Of a stretch of DNA of 64,000 nucleotides, positions 8,889-17,484 are shown one piece after another. The DNA comes from Pelagerythrobacter sp041912895. GTDB taxonomy: Bacteria > Pseudomonadota > Alphaproteobacteria > Sphingomonadales > Sphingomonadaceae. Location: positions 1 through 64,000 of the forward strand of contig NZ_JAYSGI010000005.1 of assembly GCF_041912895.1 (NCBI RefSeq). The letters are read 5' to 3'. The notes under the pieces were generated by a model. It saw only the letters and a list, made by a program, of their open reading frames with translations, made no database searches and was not told the DNA's origin. The position numbers and the translations under genes were made by a program. The stretch's first letter is position 1, and every line of letters begins with the position of its first letter.

Positions 8889-9979
8889 TCGCCGCGCTCG
8901 TCCATGTCGGACTCCTTCTCCACCGTGGGCAGGATCTCGACCACGATGTCTCCCGCCTGCAATTTCTGGCACCCGGCTTCCCAGAACCCCAGCGCCTCGC
9001 CATCGCGATAGACGCGCACCCCGCGCCCGCCGCTGGCCAGGGCGTCGAGCGATCCGCCGATCTCTTCGGGCAGCACCGGCCGCTCGACCAGATGCACGCG
9101 CCCGCTGAACGATGCGAGGTCGGCCATGTAGTCGGCGATGTGCGTGCCGCGCGCGCTGCCCGCCAGCAGCAGGCCGGTGAAACGCACCGGGTTGATGACG
9201 TTGTCCGCGCCCGCCTGCCGCGCGAGCAACTCGTTGTCCTCCGCCCGCACGACCACGCTGATCGGCACGTTCGGGGCCAGATGGCGCACGGTCAGCACGA
9301 TGAGGATCGAGGCGTCGTCGCGCCCGGCGGAAACCAGCACGGTGCTCGCTTCGGTGATGCGCACCGCCATCAGGCTGTCGTCGCGCGTGGCATCGGCTGC
9401 CATCACGTTGCAGCCGAGCGCCTCGGCCTCGGCCAGACGCTCCTGCCGCGTGTCCATCACCACGATGCAGTGCGGGTCGGTGCCGCGCTCGATCAGTTCG
9501 GCGACGGCTTCCGAGCCGGAGACGCCGAAGCCCAGCACCACGACATGGTCCGAAAGTTTTTCCTGGATGCGGGCCATGCGCCATTTCTCCCAGCTGCGTC
9601 TAATGATGAAATCGTAAGCCGCGCCCACGAAGATGAAGATCACGGCGAAGCGGATCGGGGTGACGATCACCGCCTCGACCAGCCGTGCGCGATCGCTGAT
9701 CGGGGCGATGTCGCCGAATCCGGTCGTAGTGATCGAGATCATGGTGAAATAAACGACATCGAGGAACGACACTTCGCCGTCCAGATTGTCGACCAGCCCG
9801 TCGCGATCCCACCAGTGGATCATCACGACGAGGAACACGAGTCCCAGCGCCGCGCCGAGGCGAATGCCCAGATCGGCCCAGACGGGCACCTTGAGCGCGC
9901 GCCGCAGAGGCTGGAAGCGCGGCCCGCGCATGCGCCGCCGCCTGCCGTCCGCCGCCGACCGGAAACCAAAGTCGTTCAT
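8849..9979 (-). CDS. Potassium channel protein with TrkA-N (RCK) domain
   Basis: A 376-residue protein. One transmembrane helix (40-57) precedes a pore loop with the selectivity filter TTTGFGD (84-90), and a second helix (105-124) follows. This is the two-helix (MthK/Kch-like) layout. From about 145 a TrkA-N nucleotide-binding domain begins with VVVLGFGVSGSEAV, and a TrkA-C-like region ends the protein. It should form a ligand-gated K+ channel in the inner membrane. The ATG at 9979 overlaps the stop of the LysM/M23 gene; a longer in-frame start exists but would run deep into that gene. Its 3' end overlaps the DUF1761 gene on the other strand. Confidence 0.9.
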   Translation of the reverse strand: MNDFGFRSAADGRRRRMRGPRFQPLRRALKVPVWADLGIRLGAALGLVFLVVMIHWWDRDGLVDNLDGEVSFLDVVYFTMISITTTGFGDIAPISDRARLVEAVIVTPIRFAVIFIFVGAAYDFIIRRSWEKWRMARIQEKLSDHVVVLGFGVSGSEAVAELIERGTDPHCIVVMDTRQERLAEAEALGCNVMAADATRDDSLMAVRITEASTVLVSAGRDDASILIVLTVRHLAPNVPISVVVRAEDNELLARQAGADNVINPVRFTGLLLAGSARGTHIADYMADLASFSGRVHLVERPVLPEEIGGSLDALASGGRGVRVYRDGEALGFWEAGCQKLQAGDIVVEILPTVEKESDMDERGDQASSRNTAPMPR

Positions 9980-10740
9980 TCGCCGCGTCGCCCGGGCAGC
10001 TTGCTCGCCGGATCGACGTCGCGCCCGTCCTTGCGGATTTCGAAATGCAGCTCGGTACGCTTCGCCGCGCCGGCATCGCCCGCCAGCCCGATTCGCTCGC
10101 CGGTCTTGACGATATCGCCCTTCTTCACGGTCAGTTTCGACAGGTGGCCATAGGATGTCTGCCAACCGTTGCCGTGGTCGATCAGCACCTGCCGCCCGAA
10201 GCGCGTCGGCTCCTCACCCGCGAACACCACCGAGCCGCTGGCCGCCGCGCGAACCATTTCGAGTGGATTGGCGGCGATATCGATCCCATCGTGCGTGTCG
10301 GAAAAGCCGAGCAATACAGCGCCGTCATGCGGCCAGCGGAAATAGGGCTCGGTGCGCGCCTTGGGTGTGGGCGGCGGCGTGGTCGCCACGGCAGGAACGA
10401 TCAGCCGCTGCCCGGTCTTGACGGTGTAGGGCGGCTCCAGCCCGTTGGCGATCGCGAGCTGGGGGAAAGGCACCGCGTAACGCCGGGCGATTGCATGGCC
10501 GGTTTCGCCCGCCTTGACCGTGTGGTGGCGCTGGCGCGGGATCGTCAATGTCTGCCCGGCCTGCACGTCGTAAGGTTCGACGAGGCCGTTGGCGGCGGCG
10601 ATTACCCCGGCGGGCACTTGCGCGCGGTTGGCGATGCCGTTCAATGTCTCGCCGTCCTGCACCACGTGCCGCGTTTCGGTCGCGGGATCGGTCGCCGCGA
10701 TCAGCAGCGGAAGCGCGGCGAGCAGGCCGAGCCGTAGCAT
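9976..10740 (-). CDS. NlpD-like LysM/M23 murein hydrolase regulator
   Basis: A 254-residue exported protein: signal-like N-terminus (1-17), LysM at about 25-68 and a second at 72-116, then an M23 peptidase domain from about 130. The M23 metal-site motif HDGID (His150, Asp154) and YGHLS (His199) are kept. The normal HxH pair is ELH (Glu230, His232), so one zinc or catalytic His is missing. E. coli NlpD is likewise a degenerate LytM protein that activates amidases rather than cutting itself. The gene directly follows surE, as nlpD follows surE-pcm in enterobacteria; pcm is absent here. An amidase-activator role is therefore inferred; weak peptidase activity cannot be excluded. Confidence 0.85.
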   Translation of the reverse strand: MLRLGLLAALPLLIAATDPATETRHVVQDGETLNGIANRAQVPAGVIAAANGLVEPYDVQAGQTLTIPRQRHHTVKAGETGHAIARRYAVPFPQLAIANGLEPPYTVKTGQRLIVPAVATTPPPTPKARTEPYFRWPHDGAVLLGFSDTHDGIDIAANPLEMVRAAASGSVVFAGEEPTRFGRQVLIDHGNGWQTSYGHLSKLTVKKGDIVKTGERIGLAGDAGAAKRTELHFEIRKDGRDVDPASKLPGRRGE

Positions 10741-11501
10741 CAGCCGTAACGCTCGCCCAGTTCGCCGAGCGAGGCGTGATGCGTGAGATCGAGCTGCAAC
10801 GGCGTCACTGCGACATAGCCCTCGTCGATCGCCTCCAGGTCGGTGCCATGATCGAGCGTGTGCTCGATCGCTTCCAGCCCGAACCAGTAATACTTGTATC
10901 CGCGTGGGTCACGACCCTCGACGACGGTGCCGCGCGAATAATCGTGGAAACCCTGACGCACCACGCGGATGCCCTTCACCTCGTCGGGCGGCAGTGCGGG
11001 GAAGTTGACGTTGACCAGCGTGCGCTTGGGCAGCGGCGCGTCGAGCAGCGGGGCGAGCACTTTGGCGCCCCATTCACGCGCCGCGCCGAACGGCACTTCG
11101 TCGCCCATGCCTTCGCGCGCATAGACCTGGCTCAGCGCGATCGCGCGCACGCCCGCCAGCGCGCCTTCGATGGCGGCGGAGACGGTGCCCGAATAGGTGA
11201 TGTCGTCTGCCAGGTTCGCGCCGCGGTTGACGCCCGAAAGGATCACGTCGGGCGCGCCGTCCATCGCCTTGCGCAGCCCCATCGTCACCGCGTCGGTCGG
11301 CGTGCCGGTGACGGAAAAGCGCCGCTCGTCGTGGCGGCGCATACGCACGGGGCGGGTCAGCGTGAGCGAGTGGCCAGTGCCCGACTGCTCCTCGCTCGGT
11401 GCGCAGATCCAGATATCGTCGCTGAACTCGCGCGCGATTTCCTCGAGCACCGCGAGGCCCGGAGCATGGATGCCGTCGTCGTTGGTCAGGAGAATACGCA
11501 T
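10740..11501 (-). CDS. surE: 5'/3'-nucleotidase SurE
   Basis: A 253-residue protein starting MRILLTNDDGIHAPG, the family signature with the metal-binding Asp pair at 8-9. SGVNRGANLADD further on supplies the conserved Asn. SurE dephosphorylates nucleoside monophosphates and related substrates and is linked to stationary-phase survival. The start at 11501 overlaps the serS stop, and its own stop overlaps the start of the NlpD-like gene, so serS-surE-nlpD-like form a tight operon. Confidence 0.95.
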   Translation of the reverse strand: MRILLTNDDGIHAPGLAVLEEIAREFSDDIWICAPSEEQSGTGHSLTLTRPVRMRRHDERRFSVTGTPTDAVTMGLRKAMDGAPDVILSGVNRGANLADDITYSGTVSAAIEGALAGVRAIALSQVYAREGMGDEVPFGAAREWGAKVLAPLLDAPLPKRTLVNVNFPALPPDEVKGIRVVRQGFHDYSRGTVVEGRDPRGYKYYWFGLEAIEHTLDHGTDLEAIDEGYVAVTPLQLDLTHHASLGELGERYG

Positions 11502-12781
11502 CAGGCCGTCGCCTCCAGCCGCTCGATCCCGCCCATATACGGCAGCAGCGCCTCGGGCACGTCGATCGAGCCGTCCTCCTGCTGATAGTTCTCCAGCACC
11601 GCCACCAGCGCGCGCCCGACCGCGAGGCCCGAGCCGTTGAGGGTGTGCACGAACTCGGTCTTCTTCGATCCTTCCGGCTTGTAGCGCGCGTTCATCCGCC
11701 GCGCCTGATAGTCGCCGCAGTTCGAGCACGAGCTGATCTCGCGCCACGCGCCTTGCCCCGGCAGCCAGACCTCGAGATCGTAGGTCTTGCGCGCCGTCGC
11801 GCCCATGTCACCGGCGCAGAGCAGCATCTTGCGATAAGGCAGGCCGAGCGCCTGGAGCACGCCCTCGGCGCATTCGGTCATCCGCTCGTGCTCGGCCTCG
11901 CTGTCCTCGGGCCGGACGACGCCGACCAGTTCGACCTTCTCGAACTGATGCTGGCGGATGAAGCCGCGCGTGTCCTTGCCCGCCGCGCCCGCTTCGGAGC
12001 GGAAGCACGGGGTCAGCGCGGTCATGCGGATCGGAAATTCGCCTTCGTCGACAATCTGCTCGCGCACCGCGTTGGTCAGGCTCACCTCGGCGGTCGGGAT
12101 CAGCCAGCGATCGTCGGTAGTGCGGAACAGGTCTTCGGCGAACTTGGGAAGCTGGCCGGTGCCGAACGCAGCCTCGTCGCGCACCATCAGCGGCGGGGCG
12201 CATTCAACATAGCCGTTCTCGCCCGTCTGCCGGTCGAGCATGAACTGGCCGAGCGCGCGGTGCAGCCGGGCCATGGCCCCGCGCAGGAAAGTGAAGCGTG
12301 CGCCCGCGATCGCCGCGCCGGTTTCGAAATCCATCCCCAGCGCGGGGCCGAGGTCGGCATGTTCCTTGGGCGTAAAGGCGAATTCGCGCCGCTCGCCCCA
12401 TTGCGCGATCTCGACGTTGCCGCTCTCGTCCTCGCCCGGCGGCACGTCGGCGGCGGGGAGGTTGGGCAGGCGGGCGAGCGCGTCGTCGAGTTTGGCGCTC
12501 AGGGCGCGATCCTCGTCCTCCAGCGCGGGCAGCGTCTGCTTCAATTCGGCGACTTCGGCCTTGAGCGCTGCGGCGCGGGCCGTGTCGCCTTGCGCCATCG
12601 CCTGACCGATTGCCTTCGAGGCCTCGTTGCGGCGGCCCTGCGCCTCCTGCATCCGCGTGGTCACCTCGCGCCGCTTGGCATCGAGCGCGATCAGGCTGTC
12701 GGCGACCGGCGCCGCGCCGCGTTTGGCGAGGGCGGCATCGAACGCTTGCGGGTCGTCGCGGATCAGGCGGATATCGTGCAT
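11501..12781 (-). CDS. serS: Seryl-tRNA synthetase
   Basis: A 426-residue class II synthetase. The N-terminal arm (residues 1-105) is a charged antiparallel coiled coil that binds the tRNA variable arm. Motif 2 is PCFRSEAGAAGKDTRGFIR and motif 3 includes NGSGLAVGRALVAVLENYQ near the C-terminus. It charges tRNA-Ser in the cytoplasm. Length agrees with bacterial SerRS (about 425). It is the first gene of the chain that continues into surE; an 80-base gap separates it from the divergent sulfotransferase gene. Confidence 0.97.
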   Translation of the reverse strand: MHDIRLIRDDPQAFDAALAKRGAAPVADSLIALDAKRREVTTRMQEAQGRRNEASKAIGQAMAQGDTARAAALKAEVAELKQTLPALEDEDRALSAKLDDALARLPNLPAADVPPGEDESGNVEIAQWGERREFAFTPKEHADLGPALGMDFETGAAIAGARFTFLRGAMARLHRALGQFMLDRQTGENGYVECAPPLMVRDEAAFGTGQLPKFAEDLFRTTDDRWLIPTAEVSLTNAVREQIVDEGEFPIRMTALTPCFRSEAGAAGKDTRGFIRQHQFEKVELVGVVRPEDSEAEHERMTECAEGVLQALGLPYRKMLLCAGDMGATARKTYDLEVWLPGQGAWREISSCSNCGDYQARRMNARYKPEGSKKTEFVHTLNGSGLAVGRALVAVLENYQQEDGSIDVPEALLPYMGGIERLEATA

Positions 12782-12861
12782 GGGCGCGGCCTATGCCTCA
12801 CTGAAGCTGGCATTTCCAGCGGCTTCAGGAACGCGACAGCGCCGCGGCGGTAATCAGCGCC

Positions 12862-14193
12862 ATGAGCACACGTGCCAATGCCAAGCGGCCGCCGGGGCGG
12901 ACCCCGTTCATCGACGTTCTCGACAGCGCGATCCGCGGCGGGCGCAAGCTCGGCGCGGTCGGCCCGGCACGGCTGGAGAAGGATTTCCTGCTCGAACGGG
13001 CCTGCGAGGATACGGGGCTCGACGATTTCGGCGACCGCTGGTTCGAAGGCCCGATGGAAGTGCTGCTCGAGGCCGTGCGGCGCGAGTCACGGCTGAACGC
13101 GGCGGGCGACTGGGCGGCGATGCAGCAATTCCAGCACATCCTGCGCGACCGGCTGCTGGCGCAGATGTGGTTCAGGCGGCGCCCCGAGATCCTCGCCCGG
13201 CCGATGCCGCGCCCGGTGGTGATCGTCGGCCCGATGCGTTCGGGCACCACGCGGATGCACCGCCTGCTCGCGGGCGACCGTCGGTTCAGCCACATGCGCA
13301 GCTTCGAGACGATCAGCCCGGTGCCGCACCCCGATTTCGAGGAAGTTCTCGATGGTCGCCGCGCGGACTCCCGCCCGGTGCTCGCCGCGCGGATCATGAA
13401 GGTCGCGCGGCTCGCCAATCCGCGCACGCTCTCGATCCACCCGACCGGGCCGTTCGAGCCGGAGGAGGAACTGGGCCTGCTCGTCGCCAGCATGTGGGGC
13501 ATGAAGCACGAAGCGCAGTGGCACGTGCCCAGCTACGGCCGCTGGTGCGAGGGCGAGAGCGCGGTGCCCGCCTATCGCCACATGGCCGATCTGTTGCGCC
13601 TGGTCGGCTGGTCGCAGCAGGTTTCTTCGCTCCGGCCCTGGATCCTCAAGACCCCGCAGCACATGCTGGATCTGCCCGCGCTGCTGGAGGTGTTCCCCGA
13701 CGCGCGGGTGATCTTCACCCACCGCGATCCGATGAAAGTCGTCGGCAGCGCGGCCTCGCTCGCGTGGAACCAGACGGTGATCTATTCCGACCACGCCGAT
13801 CCGCACCGGATCGGGCGCGAGTGGCTGCACAAGACCGCGCTGCAGGTCGAACGCATGCGCGATGCGCGCTCCGCGATCCCCGACGAACGCAAGATCGACG
13901 TGCAGTACGAGGACATGGAGCGCGACTGGCGCGGCACGATGGCGCGCGTCTATCGCTTCCTCGAACTCGACATGGACCCGGCGGTCCCGGCGATGGAAGG
14001 CTACATGCACCGCGCCTGCGCGCTCAAGCGCAGGCCGCACGCCTACAGCCTCGCCGAATTCGGGCTGACCGACGCCGATGTGCGCGACCGCCTGAGCGAC
14101 TACACGCGCGACTTCGGCATCCCCATCGAAGGCGAGGGCGGCGCGGCCGAGCCTCGGCCGCGCGCCCGCTTCAGTATTTCAGCGTCGCGGTGA
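12862..14193 (+). CDS. Sulfotransferase family protein
   Basis: A 443-residue protein with the PAPS 5'-phosphosulfate loop VGPMRSGTTRMHRLLAG (about 119-135) and the 3'-phosphate segment VIFTHRDPMKVVGSAASLA (about 287-305). This is the Sulfotransfer_3-like group common in sphingomonads. It would transfer sulfate from PAPS to an unknown acceptor. No signal peptide is present. It stands alone and converges with the TonB receptor gene; the two 3' ends overlap by 23 bases. The substrate cannot be inferred. Confidence 0.82.
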   Translation: MSTRANAKRPPGRTPFIDVLDSAIRGGRKLGAVGPARLEKDFLLERACEDTGLDDFGDRWFEGPMEVLLEAVRRESRLNAAGDWAAMQQFQHILRDRLLAQMWFRRRPEILARPMPRPVVIVGPMRSGTTRMHRLLAGDRRFSHMRSFETISPVPHPDFEEVLDGRRADSRPVLAARIMKVARLANPRTLSIHPTGPFEPEEELGLLVASMWGMKHEAQWHVPSYGRWCEGESAVPAYRHMADLLRLVGWSQQVSSLRPWILKTPQHMLDLPALLEVFPDARVIFTHRDPMKVVGSAASLAWNQTVIYSDHADPHRIGREWLHKTALQVERMRDARSAIPDERKIDVQYEDMERDWRGTMARVYRFLELDMDPAVPAMEGYMHRACALKRRPHAYSLAEFGLTDADVRDRLSDYTRDFGIPIEGEGGAAEPRPRARFSISASR

Positions 14194-16564
14194 CGAAGAC
14201 CTGCCGCGGATTGCCGTAGAACGCCGTCGCCGTGCCCTCCAGCCCGAGCGAAGGCACCGGTTGGCCGTTCGCGCCGGTCACGGGCAGGCCCGTGGCCGGG
14301 TCGACCACGAGGAACTGATATCCGGAGGTCTTGTACCGCTTGTCGAGGATGTTCTTCGCGTGGACGCCGATCGAATAGCGATCGCCGCCGAACGAGTAAA
14401 CGAGGCTCGCATCCCACAACGCATAAGCGTCCTGATCGAGGTAGGGGCTGGGATATTCGAACTGCTGGGTCTTGCTGCGATAGGACACCGTGGTCGAGGC
14501 GTTGAGATCGGCATCCGCGCCCATCGGGATTACGCCGCCCAGCGTGCCCGACGCGGTCCAGGTCGGCGTGTTCTGGATATCGGTGATGTCGGACACGTCG
14601 GTGCCGAGATTGCCGACGAACTCGTCGTACTCCGCGTCGATATAGCCGAGCGTGCCGGCGAACGTCATGCGCGAGCCCGCGCCCGCGAAGCCGCGCGCGA
14701 AGCTGGCGGAGGTTTCGAACTCCAGCCCCTTGAACGTCGCCGACGCGGCATTGGTGGTGACGCCGGAGAACCCCTCGAACACACCGTCGCCATCGGCATC
14801 GATGCCGATCGATCCGGGAACCTGCACGTTGGTGTAGTCGGCATAGAACCCGGTAAGCGCGAAGTTGAGATCGCCGCCGAGCGCCGAGCCCTTCACACCC
14901 GCTTCGTAGCTGTCGACCTCTTCCGGTTCGAACAGCAGGAAATCGTAGATTTCGTCGTAGCTGAACGCGCCATCGCCGTTCACGTCGATCGCCGGGGCAT
15001 TGGCGCTACCGCGCGGATCGAACCCGCCGCCCTTGAAGCCTTTCGAATAGGACGCGTAGACCATCACCTCGTCGCTGACGTCGTAGGAGATAGAGGCGCG
15101 CGGCGTGAACTTCTTGAACCGCGCTTCGCCCCGGAAATCGGTAATCGGCACGCCGAGCCCGATGCCGGTGCCGCCGAATTCGGGATCTGCACCCAGGATG
15201 CGGTTCTGCTTGAACACCACGCTGTCGCGATCGTCGACGGTATAGCGCCCGCCCGCCGACAGGTGCAGCCGGTCGGTCACGTCGAAGGTGAAATCGCCGA
15301 ACACCGACCAGGTATCGGTGCGCACGTCGCCGATCGTCTGCTGGCCGAAACCGGTAAGGCCCAGCGTTTCGCCCGTGGGGAACAGCAGCACGTCGAACTT
15401 GGTGTAGGCGCGCGCGTCGAGATAGTAGAACCCGACGAGGCCGCTCAGTCGGTCACTTTCATAGAGCAGTTGCAGTTCCTGGCTGATCTGTTCGTTGCGA
15501 TAGACCGCGGGCACGTCGACATCGACGGCAGGCAGCGCGTCGAAGTCGATCGGGGTGAAGCTGGTATCCTCGCGCCATGCGCTGATCGATCGAAACGTGA
15601 AATTGTCGCTCAGTTCGGCGGTAACGTTCATTGCAAGGCCGTAGGCTTCCACGTCCTGATCGGGTGCGTTGAGGCCGGCGCGGGTGTCGAACTCGTCGTC
15701 CAGCACCGGCGCTCCGGACACGAGGCCGGGGATCAGGCGGTGGCCGTTGCGCGGATCGGACTTGTCGCGGGTGTAGTCGCCCGAAATGCGGATCAGCACC
15801 GGCTCGCCGTGCCCGCCCAGTTCGAACGTGCCGCGCGCGGCCCACACGTCCTTGTTGTAGTTCTCGACCCCGTCGAGATTGAGGTTGTCGCCGAAGCCGC
15901 CGCGAGACAGCCGCGCCACCGAGCCGCCGACGCGCACCAGATCGCCGATCGGCGCGCTCGCGGTGACGACGCCCTCGGCCTGGTCGTACGTGCCGTAAGT
16001 GCCGCGCACCTTGAGGCTGAAGTCCTGCGGCAGTTCGCGCGTCACGTATTTCACCGCGCCGCCGATCGTGTTGCGGCCGTAGAGCGTGCCTTGCGGGCCG
16101 CGCAGCACTTCGATCCGCTCGACGTCGTAGATATCGAGCACGGCGGCCTGCGGGCGGTTGAGATAGACGTCGTCGAGATAGATGCCCACGCCCGCCTCGA
16201 ACCCCGGCACCGGATCCTGCTGGCCCACGCCGCGAATGAAGGCGCTGAGCGTGGAATTGGTCCCGCGCGAGGTCTCCAGCGTGGTGTTGGGGGTGACGTT
16301 GGCGATATCGGTGATGTCGAGCGCGCCGCGCGCTTCCAGCGCCTCGCCGGAAAACGCCGTGACCGCGATCGGCACGTCGTTGAGGCTTTCCTCGCGGCGG
16401 CGCGCGGTGACGACGATCACGTCGGAAGTGTCGGCGACGGACGCCTGCTCCGGCGGCTGTGTGCCGACCTTGGCCTCCTGCGCGGCGGCGGGGCTGCCGA
16501 CAAGGGCGGCGGTCGCGGCGCCGGTCAAAAGAGCAGCCGCCACGCGTAAACGAGACACTTTCAT
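14171..16564 (-). CDS. TonB-dependent receptor (outer membrane)
   Basis: A 797-residue receptor. The chosen ATG at 16564 has a strong GGGAGAGG ribosome-binding site just upstream; an earlier in-frame ATG at 16621 would fall in the promoter. A signal peptide ends near PAAAQ, the TonB box is DVIVVTARRREE, and the plug contains DVPIAVTAF, SAFIRGVGQQ and VEVLRGPQGTLYGRNTIGGA-type segments. The barrel ends in the aromatic C-terminal Tyr (TATLKY). The plug type is that of the large sphingomonad receptor family for organic nutrients, not a classic siderophore receptor. A TetR regulator is divergently transcribed. Confidence 0.93.
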   Translation of the reverse strand: MKVSRLRVAAALLTGAATAALVGSPAAAQEAKVGTQPPEQASVADTSDVIVVTARRREESLNDVPIAVTAFSGEALEARGALDITDIANVTPNTTLETSRGTNSTLSAFIRGVGQQDPVPGFEAGVGIYLDDVYLNRPQAAVLDIYDVERIEVLRGPQGTLYGRNTIGGAVKYVTRELPQDFSLKVRGTYGTYDQAEGVVTASAPIGDLVRVGGSVARLSRGGFGDNLNLDGVENYNKDVWAARGTFELGGHGEPVLIRISGDYTRDKSDPRNGHRLIPGLVSGAPVLDDEFDTRAGLNAPDQDVEAYGLAMNVTAELSDNFTFRSISAWREDTSFTPIDFDALPAVDVDVPAVYRNEQISQELQLLYESDRLSGLVGFYYLDARAYTKFDVLLFPTGETLGLTGFGQQTIGDVRTDTWSVFGDFTFDVTDRLHLSAGGRYTVDDRDSVVFKQNRILGADPEFGGTGIGLGVPITDFRGEARFKKFTPRASISYDVSDEVMVYASYSKGFKGGGFDPRGSANAPAIDVNGDGAFSYDEIYDFLLFEPEEVDSYEAGVKGSALGGDLNFALTGFYADYTNVQVPGSIGIDADGDGVFEGFSGVTTNAASATFKGLEFETSASFARGFAGAGSRMTFAGTLGYIDAEYDEFVGNLGTDVSDITDIQNTPTWTASGTLGGVIPMGADADLNASTTVSYRSKTQQFEYPSPYLDQDAYALWDASLVYSFGGDRYSIGVHAKNILDKRYKTSGYQFLVVDPATGLPVTGANGQPVPSLGLEGTATAFYGNPRQVFVTATLKY

Positions 16565-16592
16565 CGATCCTCTCCCAAAATCCTTTGACCCC

Positions 16593-16621
16593 TCGATATT
16601 GAAACATGAACCGACTTTCAA
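16593..16621 (-). promoter_or_regulatory. Promoter and overlapping inverted repeat upstream of the TonB receptor
   Basis: On the minus strand TTGAAA (-35, 16621-16616) is followed after 17 bases by TATCGA (-10, 16598-16593), close to the sigma-70 pattern and about 30 bases before the receptor start. The same TTGAAA pairs with TTTCAA 11 bases away as an inverted repeat at 16599-16621. This lies between the receptor gene and the divergent TetR gene, where an operator for that regulator would be expected. The regulatory link is inference. Confidence 0.5.
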
Positions 16622-16665
16622 GTTTTCTCTTGCCGGATATGGTCATGCGGCCTAGCCATGGCGTC

Positions 16666-17292
16666 ATGGGAATGGGGAAACCGGCACACGAGGCGGAGAC
16701 CGCCAAGCAGCCGCGCACCGATCGCGGGCGGCGGACGCTGCGCAAACTGCTCGATGCGGCGGCGATCGAATTCGGCGAAAAGGGCTTCCACGAAGCTTCG
16801 ATCAGCGCGATCACCGCGCGCGCCGGAACCGCGCTCGGCAGCTTCTACACCTACTTCGATTCGAAGGACGCGATCTTCCAGGCACTGGTGCGCGACATGA
16901 GCGAAGCGGTGAAAGTCGCCGCGCGCGACGCGCTGGACGAGCCGGCATCCGCGCTCGAGCGCGAGCGCATGGCGCTTACCGCGTTCCTCCGCTTCGCCGC
17001 CGAACACAAGGAAGTCTACCGGATCATCGACGAGGCCGAATTCGTCGATCCCGAGAGCTATCGCCGCCACTACGAAACGACCGGAGCCCGTATCCTCGAT
17101 CGTCTGCGCGAAGGTGGCCGCGCGGGCGAGCTACGCGGCGATCTGGAGGAAGCCCACGCTTGGGCGATCATGGGCATGAACGTCTTCCTCGGCCTGCGCT
17201 ACGCCGTCTGGAACGGCGGAGAGCGCTCGGCGGACGAGGTCGCCGCGATCGCGCACGACCTGCTCGCAAGGGGCATCGCTGCCGATCGTTGA
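16666..17292 (+). CDS. TetR family transcriptional regulator
   Basis: A 208-residue regulator. The helix-turn-helix lies near the N-terminus (EASISAITARAGTALGSFYTYFDSKDAIF), and the remaining residues form the helical ligand domain. The annotated start at 16666 (MGMGKPAHE) is preferred. The earlier in-frame ATG at 16606 sits inside the candidate operator and receptor promoter, and its extra 20 residues look unlike the family. It is divergent from the TonB receptor gene and probably controls it. The effector is unknown. Confidence 0.85.
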   Translation: MGMGKPAHEAETAKQPRTDRGRRTLRKLLDAAAIEFGEKGFHEASISAITARAGTALGSFYTYFDSKDAIFQALVRDMSEAVKVAARDALDEPASALERERMALTAFLRFAAEHKEVYRIIDEAEFVDPESYRRHYETTGARILDRLREGGRAGELRGDLEEAHAWAIMGMNVFLGLRYAVWNGGERSADEVAAIAHDLLARGIAADR

Positions 17293-17297
17293 AAAGA

Positions 17298-17372
17298 TGG
17301 TGGGCGCGGCAAGGATTGAACTTGCGACCCCACCCGTGTGAAGGGTGTGCTCTACCACTGAGCTACGCGCCC
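17298..17372 (-). tRNA. tRNA-Val(CAC)
   Basis: The minus strand folds as a complete cloverleaf of 75 bases: acceptor GGGCGCG pairs with CGCGCCC, D arm GCTC/GAGC, anticodon stem CACCC/GGGTG with loop TTCACAC (anticodon CAC), and T arm GCAAG-TTCAATC-CTTGC. The CCA end is encoded. The 112 bases between it and sppA hold no gene. Confidence 0.95.
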
Positions 17373-17484
17373 GCCGGAGTGCTTGCCCGGTCGTCTGGAT
17401 CGGGGCCGCCTCCACGGCAGGGGCGCGCCTTTGCCACGCGCCGCGGGGCTTGGCAAGCGATGTGTTGGCGCGCCGCGCGCCGGC

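Noticed and set aside
5582..10153. A 1523-codon open frame on the plus strand
   Set aside because: It runs antisense through PepSY, rimO and the K+ channel genes, all clearly coding on minus. Such long antisense frames come from codon bias at high GC; its product has no motif and a strange Arg/Gly/Asp-rich composition.
14261..16549. A 762-codon plus-strand frame opposite the second TonB receptor
   Set aside because: It is antisense to a receptor with complete signal, plug and barrel motifs; its own translation shows only shadow composition.
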